From Rubrimonas sp036770645 (GTDB taxonomy: Bacteria > Pseudomonadota > Alphaproteobacteria > Rhodobacterales > Rhodobacteraceae): a stretch of DNA of 40,815 bases. Shown in pieces: positions 40,509 through 40,815 of this stretch; positions within the stretch are counted from its first letter, which is position 1; the number at the start of each line of letters is the position of its first letter. Under the pieces are notes generated by a model. It was given only the letters and a program-made list of their open reading frames with translations, did no database searches and was not told the origin of the DNA. The stretch is taken from NCBI GenBank assembly GCA_036770645.1, contig DAIPIU010000024.1:1-40815 (forward strand), in the 5' to 3' direction. A program made the position numbers and the translations under genes.

Positions 40509-40537
40509 GTGCTAGCCGCGGTCCGCGCGCCGCGCAA
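40509..40537 (-). promoter_or_regulatory. Candidate leaderless promoter for hemC
   Basis: On the minus strand, TTGCGC (40537-40532), 17 bp, TAGCAC (40514-40509), then 7 nt to the ATG at 40501. Transcription would begin at or next to the start codon. Confidence 0.45.
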
Positions 40538-40623
40538 GGCGACGCGATGGCGCCCGCGTGCGGGGCCGCGGCGGGGATCGCGCGCGGAGGGCGCGGAGGG
40601 CGCGGCGCGGGAGCGGAGGATCG

Positions 40624-40815
40624 ATGGACGACGCGCTGACGGTGCTCGGGATCGAATCGAGCTGCGACGACACCGCGGCCGCCGTGGTGCGCGCGCCCAT
40701 GGCCGGCGGCGCGGCGGCGGGGCCGGGGACGATCCTGTCGTGCGTGGTCTGGGGACAGGATGCGCTGCACGCCCCGTTCGGCGGCGTGGTGCCCGAGATC
40801 GCGGCCCGCGCCCAT
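40624..40815 (+). CDS. tsaD: tRNA N6-threonylcarbamoyladenosine transferase, N-terminal part (3' end outside window)
   Basis: The first 64 residues are present. VLGIESSCDDTAAAVV is the TsaD/Kae1 N-terminal signature (usually ETSCD), and GGVVPEIAARAH is the conserved segment after it. The family forms t6A at position 37 of ANN-decoding tRNAs, together with TsaB, TsaC and TsaE. A GGAGGATCG ribosome site lies directly before the ATG. The gene runs off the right edge, so catalytic and metal-binding histidines cannot be checked. Confidence 0.93.
   Translation, partial: MDDALTVLGIESSCDDTAAAVVRAPMAGGAAAGPGTILSCVVWGQDALHAPFGGVVPEIAARAH

Noticed and set aside
40582..40608. Tandem GCGCGGAGG repeats upstream of tsaD
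   Set aside because: Two imperfect 9-bp copies in low-complexity GC sequence; most likely composition, with the final GGAGG being the ribosome site.

Overview
The window is chromosomal DNA of a very GC-rich alphaproteobacterium. Gene content and order point to the Rhodobacterales (Rhodobacteraceae/Paracoccaceae in the broad sense): the run dac-tmk-holB-tatD-MBL, murA-DUF2948, echA-rpsT near dnaA, mutM/ubiE-ubiB-coaBC-dut, and hemC-hemD-Mic60-hemY. Third-codon positions are almost all G or C, so long empty frames lie opposite every real gene; they were not annotated. There are 39 protein genes (two cut by the window edges), one tRNA and one candidate small RNA. Start codons were moved from the longest open frame wherever a ribosome site, an overlap or family length decided it. 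GTG is common and TTG is used at least twice.

Layout. 1-1023: 3' end of a fused indolepyruvate:ferredoxin oxidoreductase. 1036-6756 (minus): housekeeping run dac, tmk, holB, tatD, PhnP-like hydrolase, AEC transporter. 6868-8946: small membrane protein, exported glutathione peroxidase, argE. 9078-10898: SARP/BTAD-type regulator. 10951-14234: ubiG and pip diverging around a perfect 18-bp palindrome, then a UbiH-family monooxygenase. 14340-18595: amidase, glutathione transferase, DUF1289, psuK-psuG. 18705-20670: small charged protein, murA, DUF2948. 20707-23155 (minus): rpsT, a probable small RNA unit, rhodanese, dnaA. 23244-29219: echA, mutM, ubiE, ubiB, coaBC, dut. 29230-35391: TetR regulator diverging from a six-gene translationally coupled operon (PotFGHI-like ABC importer, metallo-hydrolase, guanidinobutyrase-like ureohydrolase). 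35500-35575: tRNA-Thr(CGU). 35656-40501 (minus): hemY, mic60, hemD, hemC. 40624-end: start of tsaD.

Themes. Ubiquinone synthesis (ubiG, ubiH family, ubiE, ubiB) and tetrapyrrole synthesis (hemC, hemD, hemY) are prominent. The one clear accessory unit is the ABC importer plus ureohydrolase operon, most simply read as uptake and hydrolysis of a guanidino compound. Five genes have a -10-like hexamer 7-8 nt before the ATG and no clear Shine-Dalgarno sequence, suggesting leaderless mRNAs.

The most novel-looking element is at 22713-22823, between rpsT and the rhodanese-dnaA pair: a good promoter, two hairpins and a textbook U-tract terminator in about 110 bp with no reading frame. No CRISPR array, insertion sequence, prophage gene or rRNA was seen. 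The only gene-free stretch near 300 bp is 22578-22885, and it is described below.
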